From assembly GCA_900466745.1 (NCBI GenBank), contig UBNE01000009.1, forward strand, positions 186,001 to 250,000: a DNA stretch of 64,000 nt, written 5' to 3'. Every line of letters begins with the position of its first letter. Within the stretch, counting starts at the first letter, position 1. This stretch comes from Hyphomicrobiales bacterium (lineage in GTDB: Bacteria; Pseudomonadota; Alphaproteobacteria; Rhizobiales; Beijerinckiaceae). The position numbers were made by a program, and so were the translations under genes. The notes below the pieces were generated by a model. It was not told where the DNA came from and did not search any database. It worked only from the letters and a program-made list of their open reading frames with translations. Below are positions 25,560-33,726 of this stretch, piece after piece.

Positions 25560-25904
25560 ATGGTCAATCGTCATCGCGGCGAAACCGCGCTCATGGTCGC
25601 GGGCGAGGCCCTGCCGATGCGGCTCACGCTCGGCGCCCTCGCCGAGCTCGAGCACGCCTTCGCGGTCGACAGCCTGCCGGCGCTCGGCCAGCGTTTCGTC
25701 TCCGGCCAGCTTTCGGCGCGCGACATCGTCCGCATCATCGCCGCCGGCCTGCGCGGCGCGGGGCAGGCGATCCGCGACGAGGAGGTCGCCGGGCTCGCCT
25801 TCGACGGCGGGCTCGCCGGGGCGATCCGGGCCGCCATCCAACTGCTGGAAGCGACCTTCGGCGAAAGCGAGCCGGCCCGCCCTCCGCAGCCGCCGGAGAC
25901 GTGA
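25560..25904 (+). CDS. GTA tail assembly chaperone (g10)
   Basis: 114 residues, GGAGG ribosome-binding site. NRHRGETALMVAGEALPMRLTLGALAELEHAF is the start seen in proteins annotated gene transfer agent family protein (tail assembly chaperone type). Together with the following small frame it occupies the position of lambda G/GT chaperones. Its stop overlaps the GTG start of the next gene. Confidence 0.88.
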   Translation: MVNRHRGETALMVAGEALPMRLTLGALAELEHAFAVDSLPALGQRFVSGQLSARDIVRIIAAGLRGAGQAIRDEEVAGLAFDGGLAGAIRAAIQLLEATFGESEPARPPQPPET

Positions 25905-26101
25905 GTCCGCCGGCGGCTTTTCCCTGGCGCGAGGCGATGGCCTTCGGGCTCGGCCGCCTCGGCTGGCCGCCGGAGCATTTCTGGGCGGCGACGCCGCGCG
26001 AGCTCGCCGCGGCGCTGCGGGCCTGGCGGCGCGAGGCGCCCGGCGGCGCGATCGAGCGCTCCGCCTTCGAGGCGCTGATGGCCGCTTGTCCAGACCGCTG
26101 A
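25901..26101 (+). CDS. GTA second tail assembly chaperone (g10.1)
   Basis: 66 residues beginning at GTG inside the g10 stop codon. PFPWREAMAFGLGRLGWPPEHFWAATPRELAAAL (visible as AFPWREAM...LGWPPEHFW) is the compact signature of the small phage tail chaperone family found in GTAs. The overlapping start means translation depends on g10. Confidence 0.85.
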   Translation: MSPPAAFPWREAMAFGLGRLGWPPEHFWAATPRELAAALRAWRREAPGGAIERSAFEALMAACPDR

Positions 26102-26137
26102 CGAAGCAATCGCAACCCCATTCCGAAGAGGACGGCC

Positions 26138-26737
26138 ATGGCCGACGAAAGCCTCACCGACAGCCTGCGTCTCTCCGACCTGCGGACGATGGATACGCTG
26201 ACGCAATCGCTCAACCGTTCCTCGGAGAGCTTCGGCAAGTCGATCGTCACCGCCTTCTCGCGCGGCGTTATCGAGGGCAAGCGCTTCGAGGACGTCCTGC
26301 GCAGCGTCGGCCGGTCGATGACCGACAGCCTGCTCAAGACGGCGCTGAAGCCGCTGCAGACCGGCCTCTCCAACCTGCTCGGAACCGGGATCAAGAGCCT
26401 GAGCGGGCTGCTCAGCGGGGGGCTCGGCTCGCTGGCGGGCGGCGGCGCCTCCCTCTCCGTCGCCCCCTTCGCCGAGGGCGGGATCGTCGCCTCGCCCGCC
26501 TATTTCCCGACCGGGCGCGGCCTCGGCCTGATGGGCGAGCGCGGCGCCGAGGCGATCATGCCGCTTTCGCGCGGCCCCGACGGGCGCCTGGGCGTGCGCG
26601 CGGCCGGCAGCCCGGCCCGGCCGCTCAGCGTCACGGTCCAGGTCGCGACGCCCGATGCCGAGAGCTTCCGCCGCTCCGAGGCGCAGGTCTCGGCCGCCAT
26701 CGCCCGCGCCGTCGCGCGCGGCAGCCGGGCGCTCTGA
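26138..26737 (+). CDS. GTA tail tape measure protein (g11)
   Basis: 199 residues, short for a tape measure but usual for RcGTA-like particles, whose tails are short. The N-terminal half is helical (ESFGKSIVTAFSRGVIEGKRFEDVLRSVGRSM). A Gly/Leu/Ser-rich hydrophobic stretch (GLSNLLGTGIKSLSGLLSGG) is followed by FAEGGIVASPAYFP and GLMGERGAEAIMPL, motifs also found in lambda-type tape measures. Confidence 0.9.
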   Translation: MADESLTDSLRLSDLRTMDTLTQSLNRSSESFGKSIVTAFSRGVIEGKRFEDVLRSVGRSMTDSLLKTALKPLQTGLSNLLGTGIKSLSGLLSGGLGSLAGGGASLSVAPFAEGGIVASPAYFPTGRGLGLMGERGAEAIMPLSRGPDGRLGVRAAGSPARPLSVTVQVATPDAESFRRSEAQVSAAIARAVARGSRAL

Positions 26738-26748
26738 GGAGGGTTGCG

Positions 26749-27387
26749 ATGAGCGATTTCCACGAGGTCCGCTTCCCGATCGACGTGGCGCGCGGCGCGC
26801 GCGGCGGCCCGCAGCGCCAGACCCAGATCGTCACCCTGGCCTCCGGCCGCGAGGTCCGCAACAGCCGCTGGGCCGATTCGCGCCGGCGCTACGACGCCGG
26901 CCTCGGCGTGCGCTCCTTCGACGCGCTCGCCGCCGTCGTCGCCTTCTTCGAGGAGCGGCGCGGCCGGCTCTACGGCTTCCGCTGGCGCGATCAGCTCGAC
27001 TGGAAGAGCGGGCCGCCCTCGCGGGCGCCGGCCGCGAGCGACCAAGTGATCGGCATCGGCGACGGCTTCAATGCCGGGTTCCAGCTCTGCAAGGATTACG
27101 GCGAGGGCGCCTCGGCCTATCGGCGCCTCGTCGCCAAGCCCCAGGCGGGCAGCGTGCTGGTCGCGGTCGATGGCGTGGCGCAGGCGCCCGAGGCCTTTTC
27201 CTGCGAGGCGACGACCGGGCGCGTGACCTTCGCGCCCGATCATCTTCCTCCGCCCGGTGCCGTGGTCACGGCCGGCTTTGCCTTCGACGTTCCCGTCCGC
27301 TTCGACACCGATGCGATCGAGCTCGACCTGTCCGCCTTCGAGGCCGGCGAGATTCCGCACATCCCGGTCGTCGAGATCCTGCCCTGA
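26749..27387 (+). CDS. GTA distal tail protein, DUF2460 (g12)
   Basis: 212 residues. FHEVRFPIDVARGARGGPQRQTQIV, NSRWADSRRRYDAGLGVRS and YGFRWRDQLDWKSG are diagnostic of the DUF2460/TIGR02217 family. It forms the ring at the distal end of the tail to which the baseplate hub attaches. Confidence 0.94.
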   Translation: MSDFHEVRFPIDVARGARGGPQRQTQIVTLASGREVRNSRWADSRRRYDAGLGVRSFDALAAVVAFFEERRGRLYGFRWRDQLDWKSGPPSRAPAASDQVIGIGDGFNAGFQLCKDYGEGASAYRRLVAKPQAGSVLVAVDGVAQAPEAFSCEATTGRVTFAPDHLPPPGAVVTAGFAFDVPVRFDTDAIELDLSAFEAGEIPHIPVVEILP

Positions 27388-27394
27388 GGCCGCT

Positions 27395-28276
27395 ATGCGC
27401 GCGATTCCCCCCGATCTGGCCGTCCATCTCGAAGGCGGCGCCACGACCCTGTGCCGCTGCTGGAGCCTGACGCGCCGCGACGGAGTCGTCCTCGGCTTCA
27501 CCGACCATGACAGGCCGCTGGAGCTCGAAGGCATCGCCTTCGCCGCCGTCACCGGGCTCGAGGCGGCCGAGGCCACGGCCGAGCTCGGCTTCGCGACGGG
27601 AGGCGGCGACGTTGCCGGTGCGCTCGCCGCCACCGGGCTGAACGAGGCCGATCTGGCGCGGGGCCTTTACGACGACGCCCGCCTGCGCATCTGGCTGGTG
27701 AACTGGGCCGAGCCGGGCCAGCACGTGCTGCTGGACGAGGGCTTCGTCGGCGAGGTCAGGCGCGGCGAGAGCGGCTTCACCGCCGAGGTGAGGAGCTTCG
27801 CCAAGGCGTTCGACGAGGAGCGCGGCCGGCTCTATCTGCGCGCCTGCTCGGCCGATCTCGGCGACGCGCGCTGCGGCGTCGCAGTGAGCGCGGCGGCGGC
27901 GGTCGTGGCCGCGAGCGACGGGCGCCTCGCCCTCTCGGCCGCGGGGCTGGAGGGCCATGCCGACGGGCATTTCACCGGAGGCCGGCTGGTTTTTACGGCC
28001 GGGGCCAATGCCGGCTTCGCCAGCGAGGTCAAGCGCCACGGGCGCGAGGGCGCTCTGGCGGTCTTTCAGCTCTGGCAGGCCGCTCCGCTGCCGATCGCGC
28101 CCGGCGACGCCTTCGGCGTGACGCCGGGCTGCGACAAGAGCTTCGCGACCTGCCGGGCGAAATTCGGCAATGGCGTCAATTTCCGCGGCTTCCCGCATAT
28201 GCCGACCTCCGATTTCATCATCGGCGGCGTCCGGCCCGGCGATGGCGCGCTCGACGGCGGGAGCCTGTTCCGATGA
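27395..28276 (+). CDS. GTA hub protein, DUF2163 / BR0599 (g13)
   Basis: 293 residues. The N-terminal domain has CRCWSLTRRDGVVLGFTDHD; the C-terminal BR0599 domain has CDKSFATCRAKFGNGVNFRGFPHMP. Four cysteines, 151, 160, 246 and 253, are placed as expected for the iron-sulfur site described in the RcGTA hub, so this protein may bind a [4Fe-4S] cluster; that is from knowledge of the family. It overlaps the peptidase gene by 4 bp. Confidence 0.93.
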   Translation: MRAIPPDLAVHLEGGATTLCRCWSLTRRDGVVLGFTDHDRPLELEGIAFAAVTGLEAAEATAELGFATGGGDVAGALAATGLNEADLARGLYDDARLRIWLVNWAEPGQHVLLDEGFVGEVRRGESGFTAEVRSFAKAFDEERGRLYLRACSADLGDARCGVAVSAAAAVVAASDGRLALSAAGLEGHADGHFTGGRLVFTAGANAGFASEVKRHGREGALAVFQLWQAAPLPIAPGDAFGVTPGCDKSFATCRAKFGNGVNFRGFPHMPTSDFIIGGVRPGDGALDGGSLFR

Positions 28277-28704
28277 GGCGCGCCGAGATCGTCGCGGCGG
28301 CGCGCGAATGGCTCGGCACGCCCTACCACCACCAGGCTTCCCTGCGCGGCGTCGGCTGCGACTGCCTCGGGCTGGTGCGCGGGCTCTGGCGCGAACTCTG
28401 CGGGCCGGAGCCCGAGGCGCCGCCGCCCTATTCGCCGCACTGGGCTGAAAGCCTGGGGCAGGAGACCCTGGCGCTGGCGGCGCTGCGCCATCTCGCCCCG
28501 GTCCCGCCGGCCGAGGCCAAGCCCGGGGACGTGCTGCTCTTCCGCTGGCGCGAGCACCTGCCGGCGAAGCATTGCGCCGTGCTGAGCGCGCCCGACCGCA
28601 TCATCCACGCCCATGACGGCGCCGCCGTCGCCGAGGTCGCCTTCACCGGCTGGTGGCGGCGCCATCTCAGCCATGCCTTTTCCTTTCCCGGAGCAACCGA
28701 CTGA
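28273..28704 (+). CDS. GTA NlpC/P60 cell-wall peptidase (g14)
   Basis: 143 residues. The catalytic Cys31 lies in VGCDCLGLVRG and the His near residue 99 in AKHCAVL, the NlpC/P60 Cys-His pair. WLGTPYHHQAS is typical of the phage TIGR02219 subfamily. It sits in the tail tip and is thought to open peptidoglycan during DNA delivery. Start overlaps g13 and the stop shares a base with the next ATG (TGATG). Confidence 0.93.
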   Translation: MRRAEIVAAAREWLGTPYHHQASLRGVGCDCLGLVRGLWRELCGPEPEAPPPYSPHWAESLGQETLALAALRHLAPVPPAEAKPGDVLLFRWREHLPAKHCAVLSAPDRIIHAHDGAAVAEVAFTGWWRRHLSHAFSFPGATD

Positions 28705-31700
28705 TGGCGACGCTTCTTCTGCAGGTGGCGGGCGCGGCCCTCGGCACGGCGCTGGGCGGGCCGCTGGGCGGGGCCGTCGGCCAGGCGCTCGGCGGCCTCG
28801 CCGGCGCGACCATCGACCAGGCCTGGCTCGGCGGCGCCGGCGGCAACAAGGTGGTCGAAGGCCCGCGGCTGAAGGAGGTCAACGGGCTGGCATCGACGGA
28901 GGGAGCGGCGATTGCGCGCCTCTATGGCCGGGCGCGGCTCGGCGGCCAGCTCATCTGGGCGACGCGCTTCGAGGAGGAGATCCAGCTCTCGATCACCCGC
29001 ACCAAGAGCGGCGGCAAGGGCGGGCGCTCGCAGAAGACCTACGAGACCAGCTACAGCTACCACGCCAATCTCGCGATCGGCCTCTGCGAGGGGCCGATCG
29101 CCTTCATCCGCCGCATCTGGGTCGACGGCCGAGAGCTCGACGTGAACACCGTCGCGATGCGCGTCCATCACGGCGACGAAGCGCAGGAGCCCGACCCGCT
29201 GATCCTCGCCAAGGAAGCGGGCGAGGCGCCGGCCTATCGCGGGCTCGCCTATGTCGTCTTCGAGCGCTTTCCGCTGGCGGATTACGGCAACCGGGTCCCG
29301 CAGTTCGATTTCGAGGTGGTGCGCGCCGTCGAGGGGCTGGGCGCCATGATCCGCGCCGTGGCGCTGACGCCGGGCGCCGGCGAGTTCGTCTACGACATCC
29401 GGCCGGTCAGCCACGAGCCGGAGGCCGGCGTCACCGAAAGCCTGACCCGCCACCAGCTCTATGGCGGCGCGGATGTCGATACCGCGCTCGGCCACCTCGT
29501 CGCGCTCTGCCCGAACCTGCGGAGCGTCTCGCTGGTGCTGTCCTGGTTCGGGGACGATCTGCGCGTCGGCTCCTGCAGCGTCGCGCCGCGCGTCGAAGTT
29601 TCGCACAAGCCGACGCTCGGCGCCGCATGGTCGGTGGCGGGCCTGAGCCGCGCCGCCGCCCGGCCGGTCAGCCAGATCGACGGCCGCCCAGCCTTCGGCG
29701 GCACGCCCTCCGACGAGAGCATCGTCGCGCTGATCCGGCGCCTGCGCTTCGACTACGGGCTGGAGGTGGTGCTCTACCCCTTCCTGATGATGGACATTCC
29801 CGCCGGGAACGGACTTCCCGACCCCCATTCGGGCAACTCCGGCCAGCCGCGCTATCCCTGGCGCGGCCGCATCACCTGCGATCCGGCGCCGGGCCGCCCC
29901 GGCAGCCCGGAAGGCGGCCCGGGCCTCGCGGCCCAGCTCGCGGCTTTCGTCGGCACCGTGTCGCCGGCCGATATGAGCGCGGTCGGCGGCACGATCCTCT
30001 GCGCCCGGCCGGAGGAGTGGTCCTATCGCCGGCAGGTGATGCATTGCGCCATGCTGGCGCAGGCGGCGGGCGGCGTCGAAGGCTTCGTCATCGGTTCGGA
30101 GCTGCTCGGGCTGACGCGTCTGCGCGGCGCGGGAGGCGGCTATCCGATGGTCGATCACCTCGTCGCCGTCGCCGCCGATGTCCGCGCGATCCTGCCGGCG
30201 GCGACGCTGACCTACGCCGCCGACTGGACCGAATACGGCGCCGATGCCCGCGACGGCGGCGCCGATATCGACTTCCCGCTCGATCCGCTCTGGGCCTCGC
30301 CCGCGATCGGGGCGATCGGCATCGACTATTACCCGCCGCTCTCGGACTGGCGGGATTCCGCCGGGCATGCCGACGCCGCGCTGGCTCGCGGGCCGGCCGA
30401 TCTCGCCTATCTGCGCGAAAGGCTGATGTCGGGTGAAGCCTATGACTGGTATTATGCCGACGAGGCCGGCCGGAGCGCGCAGGAGCGGCTGCCGATCGGC
30501 GACGGCGCCTATGGCAAGCCATGGCTGTTCCGCCCGAAGGATCTCGCCGGCTGGTGGAGCAATCCGCATATCCGCCGCAGCGGTGGGGTCGAGACCGGCG
30601 CCACCGCCTTCGTACCCGGGGCCAAGCCGATCTGGCTGACCGAGATCGGCGTGCCGGCCGTCGACAAGGGCGCGAATGCGCCGAACGTCTTCCCGGACCT
30701 GAAGTCGGACGAGGGCGGGGTGCCGCCCTTTTCGAGCGGCGCCCGCGACGACCTCGTTCAGGCCCGCGCGCTGGAGGCCATCCTGTCGGGCTTTGATCCG
30801 GCCCGCGCCGGCTTCGAGGCGGCGCGCAACCCGGTTCACCCGGCCACCGGCATCCGCATGGTCGATCCGGCGCATGTCTTCGTCTGGAACTGGGACGCCC
30901 GGCCTTTTCCCGCCTTCCCCGACCTTTCCGGCATCTGGGCTGACGGCAGCAATTTCGAGGCCGGCCACTGGCTCAACGGGCGCCTGGAAGGCACGCCGGT
31001 CGACCGGCTCGTGGCGAAGCTGCTCGCCGATTTCGGCCTGCCGCCGGCCGACCGCATCGCCGTCGACGGCTTCCTCGACGGCTATCTGCTCGACCGGCCG
31101 CTCTCGGCCAGGCAGGCGCTGGAGCCGCTCGCCCAGGCCTTCGGCTTCGACGCCACCATGAGTTCCGGCGCCCTGCGCTTCGAGGGGCGGGGCGGGTCGG
31201 TCTCGTACCGGCTCGGTTCGGACGACCTGGTTCTCGACGGCGACGGAGAGCCGTTCAGCCTGCGCCGCATGCAGGAAACCGAGCTGCCCCTCGAATTGCG
31301 GCTGGGCTTCGGCGATGCCGAGAACGACTATCGCAACGCCGCGGCCCGCTCGCGCCGCCTGGCCGGTGCGGCGCGCCGCGAGGTGGCCGTCGAAACCGCG
31401 ATCGTCACGCGCATGGCCGAGGGGCAGCGCCTCGCCGACCAGCGCCTGCAGGAGGCCTGGGCCGCGCGCGAGACGCTCGAATGCGAGGTCTCGCCCCGCT
31501 GCCTCGCCCTCGAGCCGGGCGACGTCGTGGCCCTGCCGGTGCAGGGCGCCGACCGGCTGTTCCGCATCACGCGGATCGCCGACGGGCCGACGCGGCGCCT
31601 GTCGGGGCGGCTGGTCGAGCCGGCGATCTACCGGAGCACGGGCATCAAGGGCGGCGAGCGGCCGCCCCGCCTCCCGCCGGCGGTGCCCGGGCGGCCCCTG

Positions 31701-32624
31701 GCGGTGCCGCTCGCCTTGCCGATCGTCGCGGGCCAGCCTCCGGCCCTGCTTTCGCTGGCGGGCTTCGCCGCGCCATGGCCCGGCACCCTGGCGGTCTGGC
31801 GCGCGGGAGACAGCGGCCTCTTCGATCTCGCCGGCTTCGTCGAGGCGCCTTCGATCGTCGGCGAGACCTTGACCGACTTCCCCCCGGGGCCGCTCTGGCG
31901 CAGCGACCGGAGGGCGGTGCTGGAGGTGAGGCTGCGCGGCGGGGTGCTGTCCTCCGTGCCGGAGGAGCGGGCCCTGGCCGGGGCCAATGCGCTGGCCCTC
32001 GTCGACGCCGCCGGCGTCATCGAGCTCGTCACCGTCGCGGAGGCCGAGCTGATCGGCCCGCAGAGCTTCCGCCTTTCGGGCTTCCTGCGCGGGCTGGGCG
32101 GTTCGGAAGCGGCCGCGGGGCGGCTCCTGCCGGCCGGGGCGCGCGTCGTCGTGCTCGACGGCGCGGCGGTGACGCTGACGAGCGATCTCTCCGATCTCGG
32201 CCGGTCCCTGCGCTACAGGGTCGGCCCGGTGCGGCAGGATGTCGGGGACCCGGCGATGGCGGAGTTCGCCGTCACGGTCGCCGCCCCGGCGCTGCTTCCG
32301 CTCGCGCCGGTGCGGGTGAAGGCGCGCCGGGGCGAGGCCGGCATCGCCCTGAGCTGGATCCGCCGCACGCGCATCGACGGCGATTCCTGGGATCTGGCCG
32401 AAGTGCCCCTCGGGGAGGAGAGCGAGCGCTACGAGGTCGCGATCCTCGACGGTTCCGCTGCCGTGGACAGAGCGATCGTGAACGAACCCGCATGGATCTA
32501 TCCGGCGGCGCGCGAGATCCTCGCTTTCGGCGCTGCCCAGTCCGAGATCGCGGTGTCGCTGCGCCAGCGCAGCGCGACGGTCGGCGCCGGGCAGGAATGG
32601 CGCGGCCGGGTCGCCGTCGCCTGA
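28704..32624 (+). CDS. GTA host-interaction (megatron) protein with TIM-barrel domain (g15)
   Basis: 1306 residues, the largest gene in the window. It opens with a Gly/Ala-rich segment (LGTALGGPLGGAVGQALGG). Around residues 430-730 is the GTA TIM-barrel-like domain, starting LCARPEEWSYRRQVMHCAMLAQAAGGVEGFVIGSELLGL and including the LTEIGVPAVDKGANAPNVFPD loop. A phage-tail type 3 domain follows, then a more variable C-terminus. The protein forms the central tail fibre/baseplate and contacts the recipient cell. The long minus-strand open frame opposite is a codon-bias shadow. Confidence 0.95.
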   Translation: MATLLLQVAGAALGTALGGPLGGAVGQALGGLAGATIDQAWLGGAGGNKVVEGPRLKEVNGLASTEGAAIARLYGRARLGGQLIWATRFEEEIQLSITRTKSGGKGGRSQKTYETSYSYHANLAIGLCEGPIAFIRRIWVDGRELDVNTVAMRVHHGDEAQEPDPLILAKEAGEAPAYRGLAYVVFERFPLADYGNRVPQFDFEVVRAVEGLGAMIRAVALTPGAGEFVYDIRPVSHEPEAGVTESLTRHQLYGGADVDTALGHLVALCPNLRSVSLVLSWFGDDLRVGSCSVAPRVEVSHKPTLGAAWSVAGLSRAAARPVSQIDGRPAFGGTPSDESIVALIRRLRFDYGLEVVLYPFLMMDIPAGNGLPDPHSGNSGQPRYPWRGRITCDPAPGRPGSPEGGPGLAAQLAAFVGTVSPADMSAVGGTILCARPEEWSYRRQVMHCAMLAQAAGGVEGFVIGSELLGLTRLRGAGGGYPMVDHLVAVAADVRAILPAATLTYAADWTEYGADARDGGADIDFPLDPLWASPAIGAIGIDYYPPLSDWRDSAGHADAALARGPADLAYLRERLMSGEAYDWYYADEAGRSAQERLPIGDGAYGKPWLFRPKDLAGWWSNPHIRRSGGVETGATAFVPGAKPIWLTEIGVPAVDKGANAPNVFPDLKSDEGGVPPFSSGARDDLVQARALEAILSGFDPARAGFEAARNPVHPATGIRMVDPAHVFVWNWDARPFPAFPDLSGIWADGSNFEAGHWLNGRLEGTPVDRLVAKLLADFGLPPADRIAVDGFLDGYLLDRPLSARQALEPLAQAFGFDATMSSGALRFEGRGGSVSYRLGSDDLVLDGDGEPFSLRRMQETELPLELRLGFGDAENDYRNAAARSRRLAGAARREVAVETAIVTRMAEGQRLADQRLQEAWAARETLECEVSPRCLALEPGDVVALPVQGADRLFRITRIADGPTRRLSGRLVEPAIYRSTGIKGGERPPRLPPAVPGRPLAVPLALPIVAGQPPALLSLAGFAAPWPGTLAVWRAGDSGLFDLAGFVEAPSIVGETLTDFPPGPLWRSDRRAVLEVRLRGGVLSSVPEERALAGANALALVDAAGVIELVTVAEAELIGPQSFRLSGFLRGLGGSEAAAGRLLPAGARVVVLDGAAVTLTSDLSDLGRSLRYRVGPVRQDVGDPAMAEFAVTVAAPALLPLAPVRVKARRGEAGIALSWIRRTRIDGDSWDLAEVPLGEESERYEVAILDGSAAVDRAIVNEPAWIYPAAREILAFGAAQSEIAVSLRQRSATVGAGQEWRGRVAVA

Positions 32625-32694
32625 CCCGGCCGCCGGCCGGGCCTGTGGACGGGGCGGCATGTTCATGGCGTATTCACGCATGCGGGGCTAAGCC

Positions 32695-33018
32695 ATGACG
32701 ATGTCGCCGGTCGAACCCATCCTTGCGCTCGCGCTCCTGGCTTCCGCGCCGGCTCCCATCCTTCGCGTCGACAATCCGGCGCCGATGTCCTGCCTTTCCT
32801 CCGACGAAACGCGGTCGGTGGTCGCCGAGGGCCGCGTCATCCAGCCGGCCGATGCCTCGCGCCATGCCCGCCGCGCCGCGCCGGGCGAGGTCGTGCGCAT
32901 CCGCCTCTGTCGGCAGGGCGAGGATTTCGTGTATGTGGTGACGACGCTGAAGCGCGACGGCAAGGTCGCGCGCGTGACGCTGGAAGGACAGTCCGGCAAG
33001 GTGGCCACCATCCGGTGA
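32695..33018 (+). CDS. Small exported PepSY-like protein, possible FeuN counterpart
   Basis: 107 residues. The N-terminus (ILALALLASAPAPILR) reads as a signal peptide, and the C-terminal half (FVYVVTTLKRDGKVARVTLEGQSGKV) has the YxVxxLxxDGxVxxVxVxxxTG pattern of PepSY domains. It sits 30 bp upstream of the FeuP-like regulator in the same direction. In Sinorhizobium a small periplasmic protein, FeuN, encoded at this place restrains FeuQ. The positional match suggests the same role, but I cannot align the two proteins here. Confidence 0.7.
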   Translation: MTMSPVEPILALALLASAPAPILRVDNPAPMSCLSSDETRSVVAEGRVIQPADASRHARRAAPGEVVRIRLCRQGEDFVYVVTTLKRDGKVARVTLEGQSGKVATIR

Positions 33019-33048
33019 CGCCGGATTCGAGAACGGAGCGAACCGACC

Positions 33049-33717
33049 GTGAGACTGCTCGTCGTCGAGGACGACAAGGACCTCAACCGCCAGATCGTCA
33101 CGGCGCTCGAGAATGCGGGCTACGCCGTCGACAAGGCATTCGACGGCGAGGAAGGGCTCTTCCTCGGCGAGACCGAGCCCTATGACGCGGTGATCCTCGA
33201 TCTCGGCCTGCCGAAGGTCGACGGCGTCGCGGTGCTGCAGGGCTGGCGCAGGGCCGGCAAGACCATGCCCGTGCTGATCCTGACCGCGCGCGATCGCTGG
33301 AGCGACAAGGTCGGGGGCTTCGACGCCGGCGCCGACGACTATGTCGTCAAGCCCTTCCATGTCGAGGAGCTGCTGGCGCGGGTGCGCGCCCTTCTGCGCC
33401 GTGCCGCCGGCCATGCCACCTCCGAGCTCGTCTGCGGGCCGGTCCGGCTCGATACGCGCGCCAGCCGCGTCGTGGTCGACGGCAACCCGGTGAAGCTGAC
33501 CTCCCACGAATACCGTCTCCTCTCCTATCTGATGCACCATCAGGGCCGTGTGGTCTCGCGCACCGAGCTCGTCGAGCATCTCTACGATCAGGATTTCGAC
33601 CGCGATTCGAACACGATCGAGGTCTTCGTCGGCCGTTTGCGCAAGAAGCTCGGCGTTGAGATCATCGAGACCGTCAGGGGGCTCGGCTATATCGCCGCGG
33701 CGCCGGAAAAGGTCTGA
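33049..33717 (+). CDS. feuP: OmpR/PhoP-type response regulator (FeuP-like)
   Basis: 222 residues, GTG start. The receiver domain has acidic pocket VVEDD, phospho-acceptor Asp in AVILDLGLPKVDG (about residue 51) and Lys in YVVKPFH; the C-terminal winged helix shows KLTSHEYRLLSYLMHHQGRVVSRTELVEHLYDQDFDRDSNTIEVFVGRLRKKLG. The DNA-binding half is of the PhoP/FeuP type. Nine bases separate it from the kinase gene. In rhizobia FeuPQ controls osmoadaptation and cyclic-glucan export, which is family knowledge and not shown here. Confidence 0.85.
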   Translation: MRLLVVEDDKDLNRQIVTALENAGYAVDKAFDGEEGLFLGETEPYDAVILDLGLPKVDGVAVLQGWRRAGKTMPVLILTARDRWSDKVGGFDAGADDYVVKPFHVEELLARVRALLRRAAGHATSELVCGPVRLDTRASRVVVDGNPVKLTSHEYRLLSYLMHHQGRVVSRTELVEHLYDQDFDRDSNTIEVFVGRLRKKLGVEIIETVRGLGYIAAAPEKV

Positions 33718-33726
33718 CCCGGGCTC

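Larger units (their letters stand above)
16840..32624 (+). other. Gene transfer agent (RcGTA-like) structural cluster
   Basis: Seventeen plus-strand genes run in the order known from the Rhodobacter capsulatus GTA: small terminase, large terminase, portal, small membrane protein, prohead protease, capsid, connector, head-tail joining, tail terminator, tail tube, two tail chaperones, tape measure, distal tail, hub, NlpC/P60 peptidase, host-interaction protein. One extra 62-codon frame lies after the small membrane protein. No integrase, repressor, replication or lysis genes are seen, which favours a domesticated GTA over a prophage. Two host-like proteases are inserted on the opposite strand at 22034-23717. 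Confidence 0.9.

Noticed and set aside
16680-32624. Interpretation of the phage genes as an inducible prophage
   Set aside because: No integrase, excisionase, repressor, replication or lysis genes, no flanking tRNA or att repeats, and the gene order matches domesticated GTAs.
28428-32681. A 1417-codon open frame on the minus strand opposite the GTA tail protein gene
   Set aside because: It is the mirror of a high-GC gene with strong third-position bias; its translation is low-complexity and Arg/Gly/Ala/Asp-rich with no domain, while the plus strand has clear TIM-barrel and tail motifs.
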